The position numbers and the translations under genes are program-made. From NCBI GenBank assembly GCA_017430535.1, contig JAFRMR010000013.1, positions 248,001-312,000 on the forward strand: a stretch of DNA of 64,000 nucleotides. Reading direction: 5' to 3'. The notes under the pieces were generated by a model. That model was not told the origin of the DNA. It did no database searches and saw nothing but the letters and a program-made list of their open reading frames with translations. Positions within the stretch are counted from its first letter, which is position 1, and the number at the start of each line of letters is the position of its first letter. Shown here piece by piece: positions 6,105 through 15,595 of this stretch. The stretch is from Clostridia bacterium. GTDB lineage: Bacteria > Bacillota > Clostridia > Oscillospirales > Acutalibacteraceae.

Positions 6105-8189
6105 ATGGAATTAAAAATCGTATGCCTCACAGCCTGCGCTTCCGTTCTTGCTCTTCTCTTTGCCCTGTTCACGGCAAAGAAGGTGCTTAAGTTTGACGAA
6201 GGCACAGACCTGATGAAGAAAATCTCACAGTCTGTACGCAAAGGCGCCAATGCTTATCTCAGCCGCCAGTACAGGATAGTTATAGTTTTCTTCGCCATTG
6301 TTTTTGCGGTACTGGGCGTAATGGCTTTCTTAAAGCTCCTTACCCCCTATGTTCCCTTCGCATTCCTTACAGGCGGTTTCTTCTCCGGCCTGTCCGGATT
6401 TATCGGCATGAAAATTGCTACAGCATCCAATGCCCGCACAGCCAACGCCTGCAGAGAGGGGCTCAACAAGGGCCTCCGTGTGGCTTTCTCAGCCGGCTCT
6501 GTTATGGGCTTTACCGTTGTTGGCCTGGGTCTTCTTGATATAACAATCTGGTTCTTCCTGCTTAAGTTTGTATTCAAGCTCCCCGATAACGAGGTTACCG
6601 GCGCAATGCTTACCTTCGGTATGGGCGCTTCCTCAATGGCTCTGTTTGCCAGAGTGGGCGGCGGTATTTTCACCAAGGCCGCAGATGTGGGCGCTGACCT
6701 TGTAGGTAAGGTTGAGGCAGGCATACCCGAGGATGACCCCCGCAACCCCGCCGTTATAGCCGATAATGTAGGCGATAATGTAGGCGATGTTGCCGGAATG
6801 GGCGCAGACCTTTATGAATCCTATGTCGGCTCCATTATTTCATCCTGCGCACTGGGCGTTTCCGCGTTCAAATCTTTCGGAGCCATGGCTCTGCCCCTTT
6901 GTATTGCGGCAGTGGGCGTGCTTTGCTCAGTAATAGGCACCTTCCTTGTAAGGACCAAAGAGGGAGCCGGCCAGAAGCAGCTGCTCAGCGCTCTTTCAAA
7001 GGGCACCAACTTCTCCGCAATCCTTATTGCCGTTGTTTCCTTCCCCCTGGTGTATTTCATCCTGGGCAAGGACTGCTGGCATATCTATTTCGCAATTCTC
7101 TCCGGCCTTATTGCCGGTGTTCTTATCGGCAGATCCACGGAGTATTATACATCAGACAGCTACAAGCCCACCCGTAACCTTGCAAAGACCAGCGAAACCG
7201 GCACCGCCACCATCATAATCGGCGGCCTTTCCGTAGGTATGCTGTCAACCCTTATTCCTATCATCATTGTTTCCGTTTGCGTGCTTGTTTCCTTCTTCGT
7301 TTCCGGCGGCAAAAGCAGCGCCGCAATGGGCCTTTACGGCATAGCTCTTGCAGCTGTGGGCATGCTCTCAACTCTGGGCATCACCCTTGCAACCGATGCT
7401 TACGGCCCCGTAGCGGATAACGCAGGCGGCATTGCCGAAATGGCCGGCCTTGAAGAAGAGGTAAGGCAGAGGACCGATGCTCTTGATTCCCTGGGCAATA
7501 CCACCGCCGCCACCGGCAAAGGCTTTGCAATCGGCTCCGCAGCCCTTACGGCCCTTGCTCTTATGGCATCCTATATTGATAAAATCAAGGTTATCCCCGG
7601 AGGCGCGGAAAAAATATCCAACCTCAATATCAACAACCCCACCGTTCTTATCGGTTTGTTTATAGGCGCCTGCCTTCCCTTCGTTTTTGCTGCCCTTACA
7701 ATGAATTCCGTAGGCCGCGCAGCTCAGAGCGTTGTTAAGGAAGTTCGCCGCCAGTTCAAAGAAATCGTGGGCCTTATGGAGGGCGAAGCCGAAGCGGATT
7801 ACGCAAAGTGTGTTGACCTTTGCACAAAATCCAGCCTTCACGAAATGGTGCTTCCCACCATCGTTGCCGTTGTTGTTCCCGTTATAGTAGGTATTGTGCT
7901 GGGCTGCTCCGGCGTTGTTGGTATGCTGGCCGGCGCCACAGTTGCAGGCTTCCTTATGGCAGTGTTCATGTCCAACTCCGGCGGTGCCTGGGATAATGCC
8001 AAAAAGTATATTGAAAGCGGTCAGTTCGGCGGCAAGGGCTCCGATAACCACAAAGCCGCTGTTGTAGGCGATACCGTAGGCGATCCTTTCAAGGATACCT
8101 CGGGCCCCTCAATCAATATTCTCATAAAGCTGCTCTCAATGGTTTCCATTGTGTTTGCCGCGCTTGTTGTTAAATTTTCACTTCTTTGA
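6105..8189 (+). CDS. hppA: Membrane-bound ion-translocating pyrophosphatase, K+-dependent type
   Basis: 694 residues, the usual length, with about 16 membrane segments. It couples PPi hydrolysis to pumping of H+ and/or Na+. Visible signatures are the substrate loop [13 protein letters not shown] (about 198-210), the [14 protein letters not shown] repeat, and the C-terminal [19 protein letters not shown]. The segment [10 protein letters not shown] has Ala at the position that is Lys in K+-independent enzymes, so K+ dependence is predicted; whether it moves Na+ or H+ cannot be decided here. It stands alone with its own promoter and terminator and fits the ion-gradient economy suggested by the Rnf complex. 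Confidence 0.97.
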   Translation: MELKIVCLTACASVLALLFALFTAKKVLKFDEGTDLMKKISQSVRKGANAYLSRQYRIVIVFFAIVFAVLGVMAFLKLLTPYVPFAFLTGGFFSGLSGFIGMKIATASNARTANACREGLNKGLRVAFSAGSVMGFTVVGLGLLDITIWFFLLKFVFKLPDNEVTGAMLTFGMGASSMALFARVGGGIFTKAADVGADLVGKVEAGIPEDDPRNPAVIADNVGDNVGDVAGMGADLYESYVGSIISSCALGVSAFKSFGAMALPLCIAAVGVLCSVIGTFLVRTKEGAGQKQLLSALSKGTNFSAILIAVVSFPLVYFILGKDCWHIYFAILSGLIAGVLIGRSTEYYTSDSYKPTRNLAKTSETGTATIIIGGLSVGMLSTLIPIIIVSVCVLVSFFVSGGKSSAAMGLYGIALAAVGMLSTLGITLATDAYGPVADNAGGIAEMAGLEEEVRQRTDALDSLGNTTAATGKGFAIGSAALTALALMASYIDKIKVIPGGAEKISNLNINNPTVLIGLFIGACLPFVFAALTMNSVGRAAQSVVKEVRRQFKEIVGLMEGEAEADYAKCVDLCTKSSLHEMVLPTIVAVVVPVIVGIVLGCSGVVGMLAGATVAGFLMAVFMSNSGGAWDNAKKYIESGQFGGKGSDNHKAAVVGDTVGDPFKDTSGPSINILIKLLSMVSIVFAALVVKFSLL

Positions 8190-8197
8190 TTTTAACC

Positions 8198-8230
8198 GCC
8201 GTACCGGTTTTCCGGTACGGCTGATTTGTT
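8198..8230 (+). terminator. Terminator after hppA
   Basis: A perfect 10-bp stem (GCCGTACCGG) with TTTT loop; the following tract TGATTTGTTAT is only moderately T-rich. Confidence 0.6.
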
Positions 8231-8244
8231 ATCTGAATTTTTTT

Positions 8245-8280
8245 GAAAAAATCTGTCAGAAATTCCGAAAAAATCTGTCA
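8245..8280 (+). promoter_or_regulatory. Two 14-bp direct repeats upstream of the ECF sigma gene
   Basis: GAAAAAATCTGTCA occurs exactly at 8245-8258 and again at 8267-8280, 22 bp apart (two helical turns, same DNA face). A TATAAT follows at 8282-8287. This may be an activator/repressor site or an autoregulatory ECF promoter element. Confidence 0.5.
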
Positions 8281-8316
8281 TTATAATTGAAGGGTGCAAA
8301 AACCCCGGAAGCGGTG

Positions 8317-8880
8317 ATGAAATTGGAAGATGAAAAAATAATAGAGCTCTATTTTGCCAGGGATGAAAAAGCCATAGCCGAAACCTCCTCAAAATACGGC
8401 AGCTACTGCCTTAAAATTGCCCTGAATATTCTGGGAATAATGCAGGACAGTGAGGAGTGCGTAAACGATACCTGGCTTAAAACCTGGAATTCAATTCCCC
8501 CTCAGCGCCCCCGCATTTTCAGCGCTTTTCTTGCAAAAATCACCAGAAACCTTGCAATAAACAGGTTCAATTATGAAAACGCCAAGAAAAGGAGTGTCCC
8601 TGCCTGCGCCGCTCTTGATGAGCTGGATTACTGCATAGGGGAGCAGGGCACCCGTGAGGACTTTGACCGCCGGGAGCTGGAAAGGATTATAAACAGCTTT
8701 GTTTCATCTCTTGATGAGAGGGAGCGCAATATCTTTATCCGCCGCTATTTCTTCAGCGAATCCACACCGGAAATCAGCGAAAAATACGGCATAAAAGAAA
8801 GCTATGTTCTTACAATTCTTTCACGCACAAGAAAAAAGCTGAAAGCATACCTTGTGAAAGAAGGTGTATTCAATGGATAA
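8317..8880 (+). CDS. ECF-type RNA polymerase sigma factor
   Basis: The start is ATG at 8317 (MKLEDEK); a TTG at 8287 lies within the probable promoter. 187 residues with sigma-70 region 2 (DSEECVNDTWLKTWNSIPP, then a helix with ITRNLAINRFN) and region 4 (LDERERNIFIRRYF ... PEISEKYGIKESYVLTILSRTRKKL). It directs polymerase to a small regulon. The stop overlaps the next start by 8 bases, linking it to an anchored partner that probably acts as its anti-sigma factor. The two direct repeats just upstream suggest autoregulation. Confidence 0.92.
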   Translation: MKLEDEKIIELYFARDEKAIAETSSKYGSYCLKIALNILGIMQDSEECVNDTWLKTWNSIPPQRPRIFSAFLAKITRNLAINRFNYENAKKRSVPACAALDELDYCIGEQGTREDFDRRELERIINSFVSSLDERERNIFIRRYFFSESTPEISEKYGIKESYVLTILSRTRKKLKAYLVKEGVFNG

Positions 8881-9655
8881 CAGGGATTTGTTTGAGGCCA
8901 TAGGCGGTATAGATGAAGACTATATTGCGCAGTCTGAAAACTATCATTTCAAAAATAGGCATAATATCCTGAAATTCGCCCTGCCCATTGCGGCCTGCCT
9001 TGTTCTTTTCTTCGGCGGCTTTGCGGTAAGCCGGGTAACCCTCGGCAGCAAAAAAGCGTCAGATACCGTTGATTACAAGGATTATAACGGCAATTACCAA
9101 AAGGAAGCCGCAGATGCGGAAAACGCTGTCGAGACCTGCAAAGATGAGCAGGCGGAATCCGCAGAATGCTCCGTAAGAGAGGTAAGCGACAGCGAAGCAA
9201 AAGCCTTTTTTGAAAAGAACGCAGATAGTATTATTCAGAAATTCGGGCCTTATGATTCTGCAGGAATAAACCTCAGCGGTTATTATCATGTATCTGTAAA
9301 TGAAAACGGCACAACTTATTTGAATGTCAGCGAAAGACATTATCTCGTTACAATAAATGAAAAAATTGCCGGCACAGCCGCTCTTTATTACGACGGCGAT
9401 GAGCTTAAATATGAAATAAACAATGATAAAGATTATGCTTCCGCGCTTAATGAAGCTTTCGGGGAATATCACGACGGCAGCCTGATATTTGCCGATTACC
9501 CAGGCGGCAGCGAAGTAATTGTAACATCAGCGAACAATGTTTATACCGTCAAAGGAAACTCTCCGGATAACCCGCCGGATTATGAATCATTGTATGTTGC
9601 GGGCGGTGAAGTTCCGGGCAGTATTTACCGTGAAGCAGATTATATACGCTTTTAA
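8873..9655 (+). CDS. Membrane-anchored protein, probable anti-sigma partner
   Basis: 260 residues from the ATG at 8873, which overlaps the sigma gene. The N-terminal ~37 residues are cytoplasmic and include MDNRDLFEAIGGIDEDYIAQ, a pattern common in Clostridial sigma-linked proteins. One membrane segment follows (about 38-58), then a largely acidic extracellular region with no recognised domain. By position and topology it probably binds and inhibits the sigma factor, the outer domain sensing envelope state; this is inferred from context, not from a classic anti-sigma motif. Confidence 0.7.
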   Translation: MDNRDLFEAIGGIDEDYIAQSENYHFKNRHNILKFALPIAACLVLFFGGFAVSRVTLGSKKASDTVDYKDYNGNYQKEAADAENAVETCKDEQAESAECSVREVSDSEAKAFFEKNADSIIQKFGPYDSAGINLSGYYHVSVNENGTTYLNVSERHYLVTINEKIAGTAALYYDGDELKYEINNDKDYASALNEAFGEYHDGSLIFADYPGGSEVIVTSANNVYTVKGNSPDNPPDYESLYVAGGEVPGSIYREADYIRF

Positions 9656-9670
9656 AGGAGGAATAACAAC

Positions 9671-10657
9671 ATGAAAAAAGGAATAAAAATTGCAGTTTCG
9701 GCTCTTGTGGTTGTGGCTTTGGCATTTGCACTGTTCGGCTGCGGCGCGGCCAAAAACGCGGCAAAGGATACCGTTGAGGAAAATTATATCACCGATTCCG
9801 GTTACGGCTATTCCTATCAGAATTACGCCGATTACGACAGCCCTGAGGGCGCAGAAGCCGCTTATGAATCAAACAGCAAATCCTCCGAAACAAAACCGGC
9901 AGAGAAAACAAAAACCGAAATCCCGGAAACAAACCGCAAGCTTGTAAGGGATGCTCAGCTGGATGTTGAAACCAAAGAGTTTGATTCCTTTATTGCTTCC
10001 GTTGAAAAAAAGGCGGCAGGCCTCGGCGGTTACATTGAAAAATCAGAGATTGACGGCAACGGTTATTATTCATCCTATTTCAGGAGCGCAACCATAACCG
10101 TGCGCGTGCCCGAGGATAAGTTCGATGATTTTATCGGCGTTATCTCCGAAACCGCCAATATAAGGAGCAAGTCCGTTTCCGTAAGGGATATAACCTCCGA
10201 TTATATTGATACCGAAAGCCGCATCAGAGCCCTTGAGGCAGAGCAGACCGCTTTGCTGGATATACTGAAAAAGGCAAAAAATGTTACCGAAACCCTTGAA
10301 ATATATAACAGGCTCAGTGAGGTTAACGCACAGCTGGACCGCTATAAATCAACACTTAAGAGCTATGATAATATGGTATCCTACTCAAAGGTTGTTCTTG
10401 ATATAAGCGAGGTTGAAAAAATAACCGAAAAAGAGCAGGAAGGCTTCTTTGCCGAAATCAGAAGGCGTCTTTCCGATAACCTTTACAGCATCTCTCAGGG
10501 CTTCAGAAGCTTCGGTATCTGGCTTATCAGCTCCCTGCCCTACATAATCATCATTGCAGCCATAGGCGCAGCTGTGGTGCTTGTTATCAAAAAGGCCGTT
10601 AAAAAAAGAAGAGCGAAAAAGGCGGCAAAAAAACAGTCTTCAGAAACAGAGCAGTAA
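9671..10657 (+). CDS. DUF4349-domain lipoprotein
   Basis: 328 residues behind AAAGGAGG. The signal peptide ends in a lipobox-like LFGCG, so Cys24 is probably lipidated. After a Ser/Glu-rich linker, residues about 95-290 match DUF4349: RKLVRDAQLDVETKEFDSF, TVRVPEDKFDDF, VRDITSDYIDTESRI and a coiled-coil helix pair. A C-terminal membrane helix and a Lys/Arg-rich tail follow, so both ends appear membrane-tied. Third gene of the sigma/anti-sigma operon, likely a regulon output or part of the sensing system. Biochemical role unknown. Confidence 0.9.
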   Translation: MKKGIKIAVSALVVVALAFALFGCGAAKNAAKDTVEENYITDSGYGYSYQNYADYDSPEGAEAAYESNSKSSETKPAEKTKTEIPETNRKLVRDAQLDVETKEFDSFIASVEKKAAGLGGYIEKSEIDGNGYYSSYFRSATITVRVPEDKFDDFIGVISETANIRSKSVSVRDITSDYIDTESRIRALEAEQTALLDILKKAKNVTETLEIYNRLSEVNAQLDRYKSTLKSYDNMVSYSKVVLDISEVEKITEKEQEGFFAEIRRRLSDNLYSISQGFRSFGIWLISSLPYIIIIAAIGAAVVLVIKKAVKKRRAKKAAKKQSSETEQ

Positions 10658-10659
10658 AT

Positions 10660-10693
10660 AAAAAAGCGGGACCTTAACGGTCCCGTATTTTTA
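10660..10693. terminator. Bidirectional terminator between DUF4349 and GH2-like genes
   Basis: Stem CGGGACC (10667-10673) with GGTCCCG (10679-10685), loop TTAAC, an A-run on the left and a T-run on the right; serves the convergent genes on both sides. Confidence 0.8.
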
Positions 10694-12112
10694 TTGTTTT
10701 CTTAAGGATTTAAGATATTCTTCCGCTTTTTTCAGGTATTCCTCCGGCAGGCCCAGGGTTTTCGCCGTATCAAGCACGGGCTTTATTCCGAATCTTTTTA
10801 ACGGCCCCGCCGCGGCAAATATAAAATCAAATGCAGTACCGAACCTGGAGTGAAACAGCTCCTTAATATCCGCCGAGTCAACTATATCCCCCAGGGTATC
10901 TTCCTCATTTATAAACCTGCCCGCAGTTTCCGGCAAAGCTTCATTTGCGGCGGTAAGCTTTCCGGGCATATCGGAGTTTTTAAATCGGCCGTATCTCAGA
11001 GAGTCAATGCTTTTGATCAGCGAGTTTATTTCGCTTACAAAAGCGTTTCTTTTTTCTTCATCCGGAAGGTCCGGCACAATATTGCCTCCCACGCACCAGC
11101 CCGGTATGCAGGGCCGGTTGTAGTTCTGCTTTATCATTTCCGTAAACTGGGATTTATAACTTTTCTGTTTTTTCACGGTGAGGGAGGGTATAACAGGAAT
11201 TGAGGCAATAACAAAAATCCCGTTTTCATCGCAGTAATCAAGCAGCTTTTCCGTCAGCTGATAATTCTGAAGCAGCAGGGTGTTTGCGTCGCTTCCTGAA
11301 AGGGAGGCGATAAATTCATCTTCAGCACCAGGCTCATATTCCCCGCCGTAAACCTTTATTTCAAATGGCTTGCCGTTTACCGTAAGATTATTGCCCTCTG
11401 CCTCAATGGTGTCAAAGCAGGTTTTTATGCTGAGGCAGTCGGATATACTGCCGTGTGTAATTATTATTTCGGCTTTCAGAGTATAAAGGTACGGCTTTCC
11501 GTCTTTCCCGTGCTTCGGTTTTCCGCAGTCAATCACCGTAACGCTTTGGGTTGTCGGTACGGTTTCTTCGGCTATGGTTTTGCCCTGTTTGTCAAGCAGG
11601 GTGTATTTTATTTCGGATCCTTTTGCCGGGCAGTCAATCAGGGCTTTTATGCCCAGAAAGGCCTTGCCGTCTTTTATGAAAGGGGTTAAATACAATCCGT
11701 CGGATGAATAGTCCGTGCAGGAAAATCTTGTAAGCCCGGTAACAATAAGCTTTGCGCCTGCAACCCCACCCATGGGCTTCAGCCCTGCGGCGACGGGGTA
11801 AATATCCTCATATCCGGTGTTATCCGCAAACAGGGTAAGGGTACAGCCGCTGCGGATATAATTTGTGATATCATATCTGAAAGCGCCGGCGCCCCCCTTG
11901 TGGGCAAAAACCGGAGCCCCGTCAATATACACATTGCACAGGGAGTCCGCTCCCGATATTTCAAGCATAACCTCGCCCTCGGCAACGGGCTCAAGGTCTC
12001 TTGAGTAGGTAAAAACTCCCGTTTCCCCGGGTATATGGGGCAGGCTGACTTTACGGGATATTCCTTCACCGGAATATATCCAGTTTTCGTTAATGCTTAT
12101 TATCTCTCTCAT
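10691..12112 (-). CDS. GH2-like protein lacking the catalytic glutamates
   Basis: 473 residues, no signal peptide. The N-terminal ~130 residues are a GH2 sugar-binding jelly roll (WIYSGEG ... VSLPHIPGETGVFTYSRDL ... YIDGAPVFAHKGG), followed by an Ig-like domain (to about 255) and a shortened TIM-barrel segment with YCDENGIFVIASIPV and NRPCIPGWCVGGN. In active GH2 enzymes the last motif ends Asn-Glu (acid/base); here Asn is followed by Ile, and no nucleophile segment is found in the short remainder. It ends in a helical tail. Probably a non-catalytic or repurposed family member. Three bases after the SDR gene, hence one operon. Confidence 0.65.
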   Translation of the reverse strand: MREIISINENWIYSGEGISRKVSLPHIPGETGVFTYSRDLEPVAEGEVMLEISGADSLCNVYIDGAPVFAHKGGAGAFRYDITNYIRSGCTLTLFADNTGYEDIYPVAAGLKPMGGVAGAKLIVTGLTRFSCTDYSSDGLYLTPFIKDGKAFLGIKALIDCPAKGSEIKYTLLDKQGKTIAEETVPTTQSVTVIDCGKPKHGKDGKPYLYTLKAEIIITHGSISDCLSIKTCFDTIEAEGNNLTVNGKPFEIKVYGGEYEPGAEDEFIASLSGSDANTLLLQNYQLTEKLLDYCDENGIFVIASIPVIPSLTVKKQKSYKSQFTEMIKQNYNRPCIPGWCVGGNIVPDLPDEEKRNAFVSEINSLIKSIDSLRYGRFKNSDMPGKLTAANEALPETAGRFINEEDTLGDIVDSADIKELFHSRFGTAFDFIFAAAGPLKRFGIKPVLDTAKTLGLPEEYLKKAEEYLKSLRKQ

Positions 12113-12115
12113 ATA

Positions 12116-12901
12116 TTACTTTTTGATTTTTACTTTATCATCAACAAATCTTTTCAGCTTGTTGTTTTCAAGCTTTAAGTAAACGGATTTTACGGGAGGA
12201 ACTATGCTGAAAAGCACCCCGGAAAGTGAAAACAGGGCGCTGGGGTTAACGGCTTTTGCTCCTCTCTCAAGGCCTGCCACCATCTTTTTGGCAACATGCT
12301 CAGGGCTCTGTACCGGGAAGGGTTTTTCAAATACTTTTTCGTTTGCCGCCTTGAAAAATCCGGTATCCGTAGCTATGGGGTAAAGGCAGGTAAGCTTTAT
12401 GTTTTTCGGCAGCTCAAACCTCAGCCCCTGCTGGAATCCGTGCATTGCAAACTTAGTGGCGGAGTAAAGGGTATAGCCGGGTATTGCCATTTTGCCTATG
12501 GCGGAAACGGTTATGGCATAATGGCCGTGCCTGCCACCAAGGTACTCTCTGTATTTTTCATAGGAGTAAATGGGCGAAAAAACATTTGTTTCAAAAATCC
12601 TGCGGGTTCTGTCCCAGTCCGCATAATCAACTACCTCATAGTAGGGGTAGCCTGCGTTGGCATAGAATATATCTATAAATCCCATGGCTTTGTCAGCTTC
12701 CTCAAAGATTTTGTCAACCGCTTCTTTTGAGGAAACATCTATCTCAAAGGGGATTACATTTTCACCGAACCCGGTAATACGGGTTATGTCCTTATCCACG
12801 GCAAATACCGTGTTTGTCCCTTCGCCGGCAAGTAACCTGAGCACCTCAAGGCCTATGCCGCTGCCGGCTCCGGTAAGAACTATCTTTCTGTTTGCAAGCA
12901 T
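12116..12901 (-). CDS. Short-chain dehydrogenase/reductase
   Basis: 261 residues, standard SDR length. Rossmann motif TGAGSGIG at about 10-17, acidic cap in AVDKDI favouring NAD(H), NAG motif, and the catalytic Ser and YSATK tetrad. Substrate unknown. The C-terminal hydrophobic stretch (SALFSLSGVLFSIVPPV) suggests membrane association, as in many lipid- or ketone-acting SDRs. First gene of a two-gene minus operon with the GH2-like protein, with its own promoter divergent from the flavin oxidoreductase operon. Confidence 0.9.
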   Translation of the reverse strand: MLANRKIVLTGAGSGIGLEVLRLLAGEGTNTVFAVDKDITRITGFGENVIPFEIDVSSKEAVDKIFEEADKAMGFIDIFYANAGYPYYEVVDYADWDRTRRIFETNVFSPIYSYEKYREYLGGRHGHYAITVSAIGKMAIPGYTLYSATKFAMHGFQQGLRFELPKNIKLTCLYPIATDTGFFKAANEKVFEKPFPVQSPEHVAKKMVAGLERGAKAVNPSALFSLSGVLFSIVPPVKSVYLKLENNKLKRFVDDKVKIKK

Positions 12902-12939
12902 ATCGCAGTCTCCTTCTGAAATATATTTTTACTCAAATA

Positions 12940-12968
12940 ATTATATCAAACTCCCCGTAATATGTAAA
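12940..12968 (-). promoter_or_regulatory. Promoter of the SDR operon
   Basis: Minus strand: -35 TTTACA (12968-12963), 17-bp spacer, -10 TATAAT (12945-12940). Divergent from the promoter at 12992-13020. Confidence 0.65.
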
Positions 12969-12991
12969 TAGAAACCCTTCCCATTTTCCGA

Positions 12992-13020
12992 TTGAAAAGA
13001 GCAGGGGGTTAGTGTATAAT
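12992..13020 (+). promoter_or_regulatory. Promoter of the aromatic 2-oxoacid operon
   Basis: -35 TTGAAA (12992-12997), 17-bp spacer, -10 TATAAT (13015-13020), about 50 bp before the first gene of a five-gene run. Confidence 0.65.
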
Positions 13021-13072
13021 ATAATAGTTAAATATTAAACAGTTGAATAAATGAAGGGCAGGTTTGTTCCCA

Positions 13073-15142
13073 ATGGCATACGATAAACTGTTTACCCCCA
13101 TCAGCATCGGCAAGTGTGAAATAAAAAACAGGATTGTTATGGCTCCCATGCTTATGGGTATGGGTCAGTTTGACGGCACACCCACAGAAAAGCTCATGGA
13201 TTATTATGAGGAGAGGGCCAAAGGCGGCACCGGGCTTATTATCACCGAAATCACCCGTGTTGATGATGTTACCGGGGCGGCGGCTTTCGCTCAGCTCTCT
13301 ATGAGTAAAGATAAAAATATTTATGCTTTCAGGCCTTTTGCAGAAAGAATTCACCGCCACGGCGCAAAGCTTTTTGTTCAGCTCCATCACCCGGGCAGGC
13401 AGAATCTGGGCCTGCTGGTGGGCACGGTGCCTATGAGCATCGCCCTTGACAGCAAGCTGCCGTTCTATTCCGATCTGCTTTATAAAATCGTTCCGGCGGG
13501 CAAAGTGCTCCTCAAGCATCATATCGTGCCCCCGGTTGTTGCCCCCTCAAAGTGTGAGAGAAGCTATTTTGCGGATTCAGTTATGCGTGCTCTTTCAAAT
13601 AAAGAGGTCAAAAAGCTCCGCGATGAATTCATCGAGGCAGGCGTAAGGGTTCAGCAGGCAGGGGCCGACGGCGTTGAGCTTCACGCCTCCCACGGCTACC
13701 TTATCCAGCAGTTTCTTTCACCCAACACAAATCACCGCACGGATGAATACGGCGGTTCCCTTGAAAACAGGATGAGGTTCCTCATTGAGATACTGCAGGG
13801 CATAAAAGAAAAATGCGGCAGTGATTTCCCGGTTATAGTCCGCCTTACAGTGGATGAATGCTACTCCTTCATAGGCAAGCCCGGCAAGGGCTATGACCTT
13901 AAAGAAGGCGTTGAAATGGCAAAGCGCCTTGAGCAGGCCGGGGCGGATGCAATTGATGTTTCCTCCGCCGCCTACGATACCTTCAATTACTGGCTTGAGC
14001 CTATGTCCTTCAAATGCGGATGGCGCGCCTATATGGCGGCGGCAGTCAAGGCGGCTGTCAATATCCCGGTGCTTGCCGCCAACCTGATAAGAAGCCCCGA
14101 GCAGGCTGAAAAACAGCTTGAAGAGGGCGTGCAGGATATGGTTTCCCTGGGCAGGCCTCATATTGCGGACCCCCACTGGGCGGAAAAAGCTCAGAGCGGG
14201 CATCCCGAGGATATCACAAGATGTATCTGCTGCCTTTACTGTATTCAGAGCATGCAGGATAACGCCTATGTGGGCGGCAGCGGAGGCTGCAGCGTAAATC
14301 CATTCACAGGCAGAGAATCCGTTAAGCTTGAGAAAAACGGCAACGGCCGCAAGGTTGTTGTTGTGGGCGCAGGCCCTGCCGGGCTTATGAGCGCGCGGCT
14401 TCTTGCTTACAGGGGCTTTGATGTTACTCTGCTTGAAAAAGAAGCAAAAGCCGGCGGCCAGCTTATTCTCGCTGCCGCGGCGCCTGAAAAGGAAAAGATG
14501 AACTGGTGCATTGAAGATATGGTTCACCAGGCCCTTAAAGAGGGGGCGGAAATCCTTTATAACACCGAAGCTACCAAAGAGCTTATCGCTTCATATAACC
14601 CGTATGCCGTAATCTTCGCCACCGGCGCAAACGCCGTAAGGCCCGGCTCCGTAACCGGCTCCGATTTACCTCATGTTTACACCTCCACTGATATCCTCAG
14701 CGGCTCGGTAAATCTTGAGGGCAAAAATGTTGCGGTTATCGGCTCCGGTATGACAGGCCTTGAAACCGCTCAGTTCCTTTGTGAAAATAATATAGTAACA
14801 ATCATCGAAATGGCAAAGGAAATTGCCCCGGGTACCTGGATGCAGCATATTGATGATATCAAGCCTAAGCTTGAAAGTAACGGCGTAACCTTCCATACCG
14901 GGCTTCAGCTTACTGAAATCCGCGAAACCTCAATTGCCGCCCGTGATGTAAAGAGCGGCGCAGGCAAAACCTTTGAGGCGGATGCGGTTGTGTTTGCCGT
15001 TGGCGTAAGACCCGAAAAGGCCCTTTATGAAGAGTGCAAAGGCGCTTTTGAGAATACCTTTGCAATCGGCGATGCCGAAAAGAGCGGCAGAATTGCGGAT
15101 GCCACCCGCAGGGCTCTTGATACTGTGCTTGAAATAAACTGA
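13073..15142 (+). CDS. Old-yellow-enzyme/dienoyl-CoA-reductase-type flavin oxidoreductase
   Basis: 689 residues from ATG 13073 (a TTG at 13064 is an alternative). Three parts: an FMN TIM barrel (1 to about 345; ELHASHGYLIQQFLSP, NHRTDEYGGSLENR), a [4Fe-4S] cluster (about 385-405; CICCLYC then a later Cys), and an FAD/NAD(P) module (VVVGAGPAGLMSARLLA near 428, and VIGSGMTGLE). This is the layout of 2,4-dienoyl-CoA reductase, 2-enoate reductase and trimethylamine dehydrogenase relatives. Located with iorAB and an arylacetate-CoA ligase, it may reduce an aryl-acrylate or enoyl-CoA intermediate as an electron sink; that role is inference. Confidence 0.88.
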   Translation: MAYDKLFTPISIGKCEIKNRIVMAPMLMGMGQFDGTPTEKLMDYYEERAKGGTGLIITEITRVDDVTGAAAFAQLSMSKDKNIYAFRPFAERIHRHGAKLFVQLHHPGRQNLGLLVGTVPMSIALDSKLPFYSDLLYKIVPAGKVLLKHHIVPPVVAPSKCERSYFADSVMRALSNKEVKKLRDEFIEAGVRVQQAGADGVELHASHGYLIQQFLSPNTNHRTDEYGGSLENRMRFLIEILQGIKEKCGSDFPVIVRLTVDECYSFIGKPGKGYDLKEGVEMAKRLEQAGADAIDVSSAAYDTFNYWLEPMSFKCGWRAYMAAAVKAAVNIPVLAANLIRSPEQAEKQLEEGVQDMVSLGRPHIADPHWAEKAQSGHPEDITRCICCLYCIQSMQDNAYVGGSGGCSVNPFTGRESVKLEKNGNGRKVVVVGAGPAGLMSARLLAYRGFDVTLLEKEAKAGGQLILAAAAPEKEKMNWCIEDMVHQALKEGAEILYNTEATKELIASYNPYAVIFATGANAVRPGSVTGSDLPHVYTSTDILSGSVNLEGKNVAVIGSGMTGLETAQFLCENNIVTIIEMAKEIAPGTWMQHIDDIKPKLESNGVTFHTGLQLTEIRETSIAARDVKSGAGKTFEADAVVFAVGVRPEKALYEECKGAFENTFAIGDAEKSGRIADATRRALDTVLEIN

Positions 15143-15160
15143 AAATACGGAGAAGAGAAA

Positions 15161-15574
15161 ATGACACTTGAAGAAAAAAGAGAGTTTTTTAAAAAAGACA
15201 GGTTCGCTACATACAAAACCGGAATAATTATTGAGGATGCGGGTGAAAATTATTCCCGCTGTTCCTTTGAGATTACTCCGGATGACTGCGCCGCCCACGG
15301 CGGAGTTATGGGCGGAGCCATATTCACTCTTGCGGATTTCGCTTTTGCGGTTGCCACCAACAGCGATGAAAAGCTTACGGTTACCGTGAGCAGCAATATT
15401 GAGTTTATGGGTCTTCCCAAGGATAAAAAACTCATTGCCGAGGCAAAATGCCTTAAGGACGGCTCAAGGGCCTGCTTTTTTGAAATAAATATTACCGACG
15501 GCCTGGGCAATCCCGTGGCGGCGGTTATGTCAAACGGCATGCATCTCGGGCCCATGCCCGGGGGCAAAAAATAA
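15161..15574 (+). CDS. PaaI-family hotdog-fold thioesterase
   Basis: 137 residues. The hotdog signature is visible: HGGVMGGAIFTLADFAFAVA (helix with active-site region about 46-65) and a following VSSNIEFM strand. PaaI-type enzymes hydrolyse aryl- or acyl-CoA esters. Lying 18 bases after the flavin oxidoreductase and 21 before iorA, it probably releases CoA from arylacetyl-CoA or related thioesters formed by this operon. Confidence 0.88.
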   Translation: MTLEEKREFFKKDRFATYKTGIIIEDAGENYSRCSFEITPDDCAAHGGVMGGAIFTLADFAFAVATNSDEKLTVTVSSNIEFMGLPKDKKLIAEAKCLKDGSRACFFEINITDGLGNPVAAVMSNGMHLGPMPGGKK

Positions 15575-15595
15575 TTATCAAGCAGGAATAACGCT

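Noticed and set aside
7368-8051. 227-codon open frame on the minus strand
   Set aside because: It is antisense to hppA, has no ribosome site, and its length follows from the biased codon use of the real gene.
13718-14527. 269-codon open frame on the minus strand
   Set aside because: Antisense to the flavin oxidoreductase, whose motifs are unmistakable; the antisense translation has no domain or start signals.
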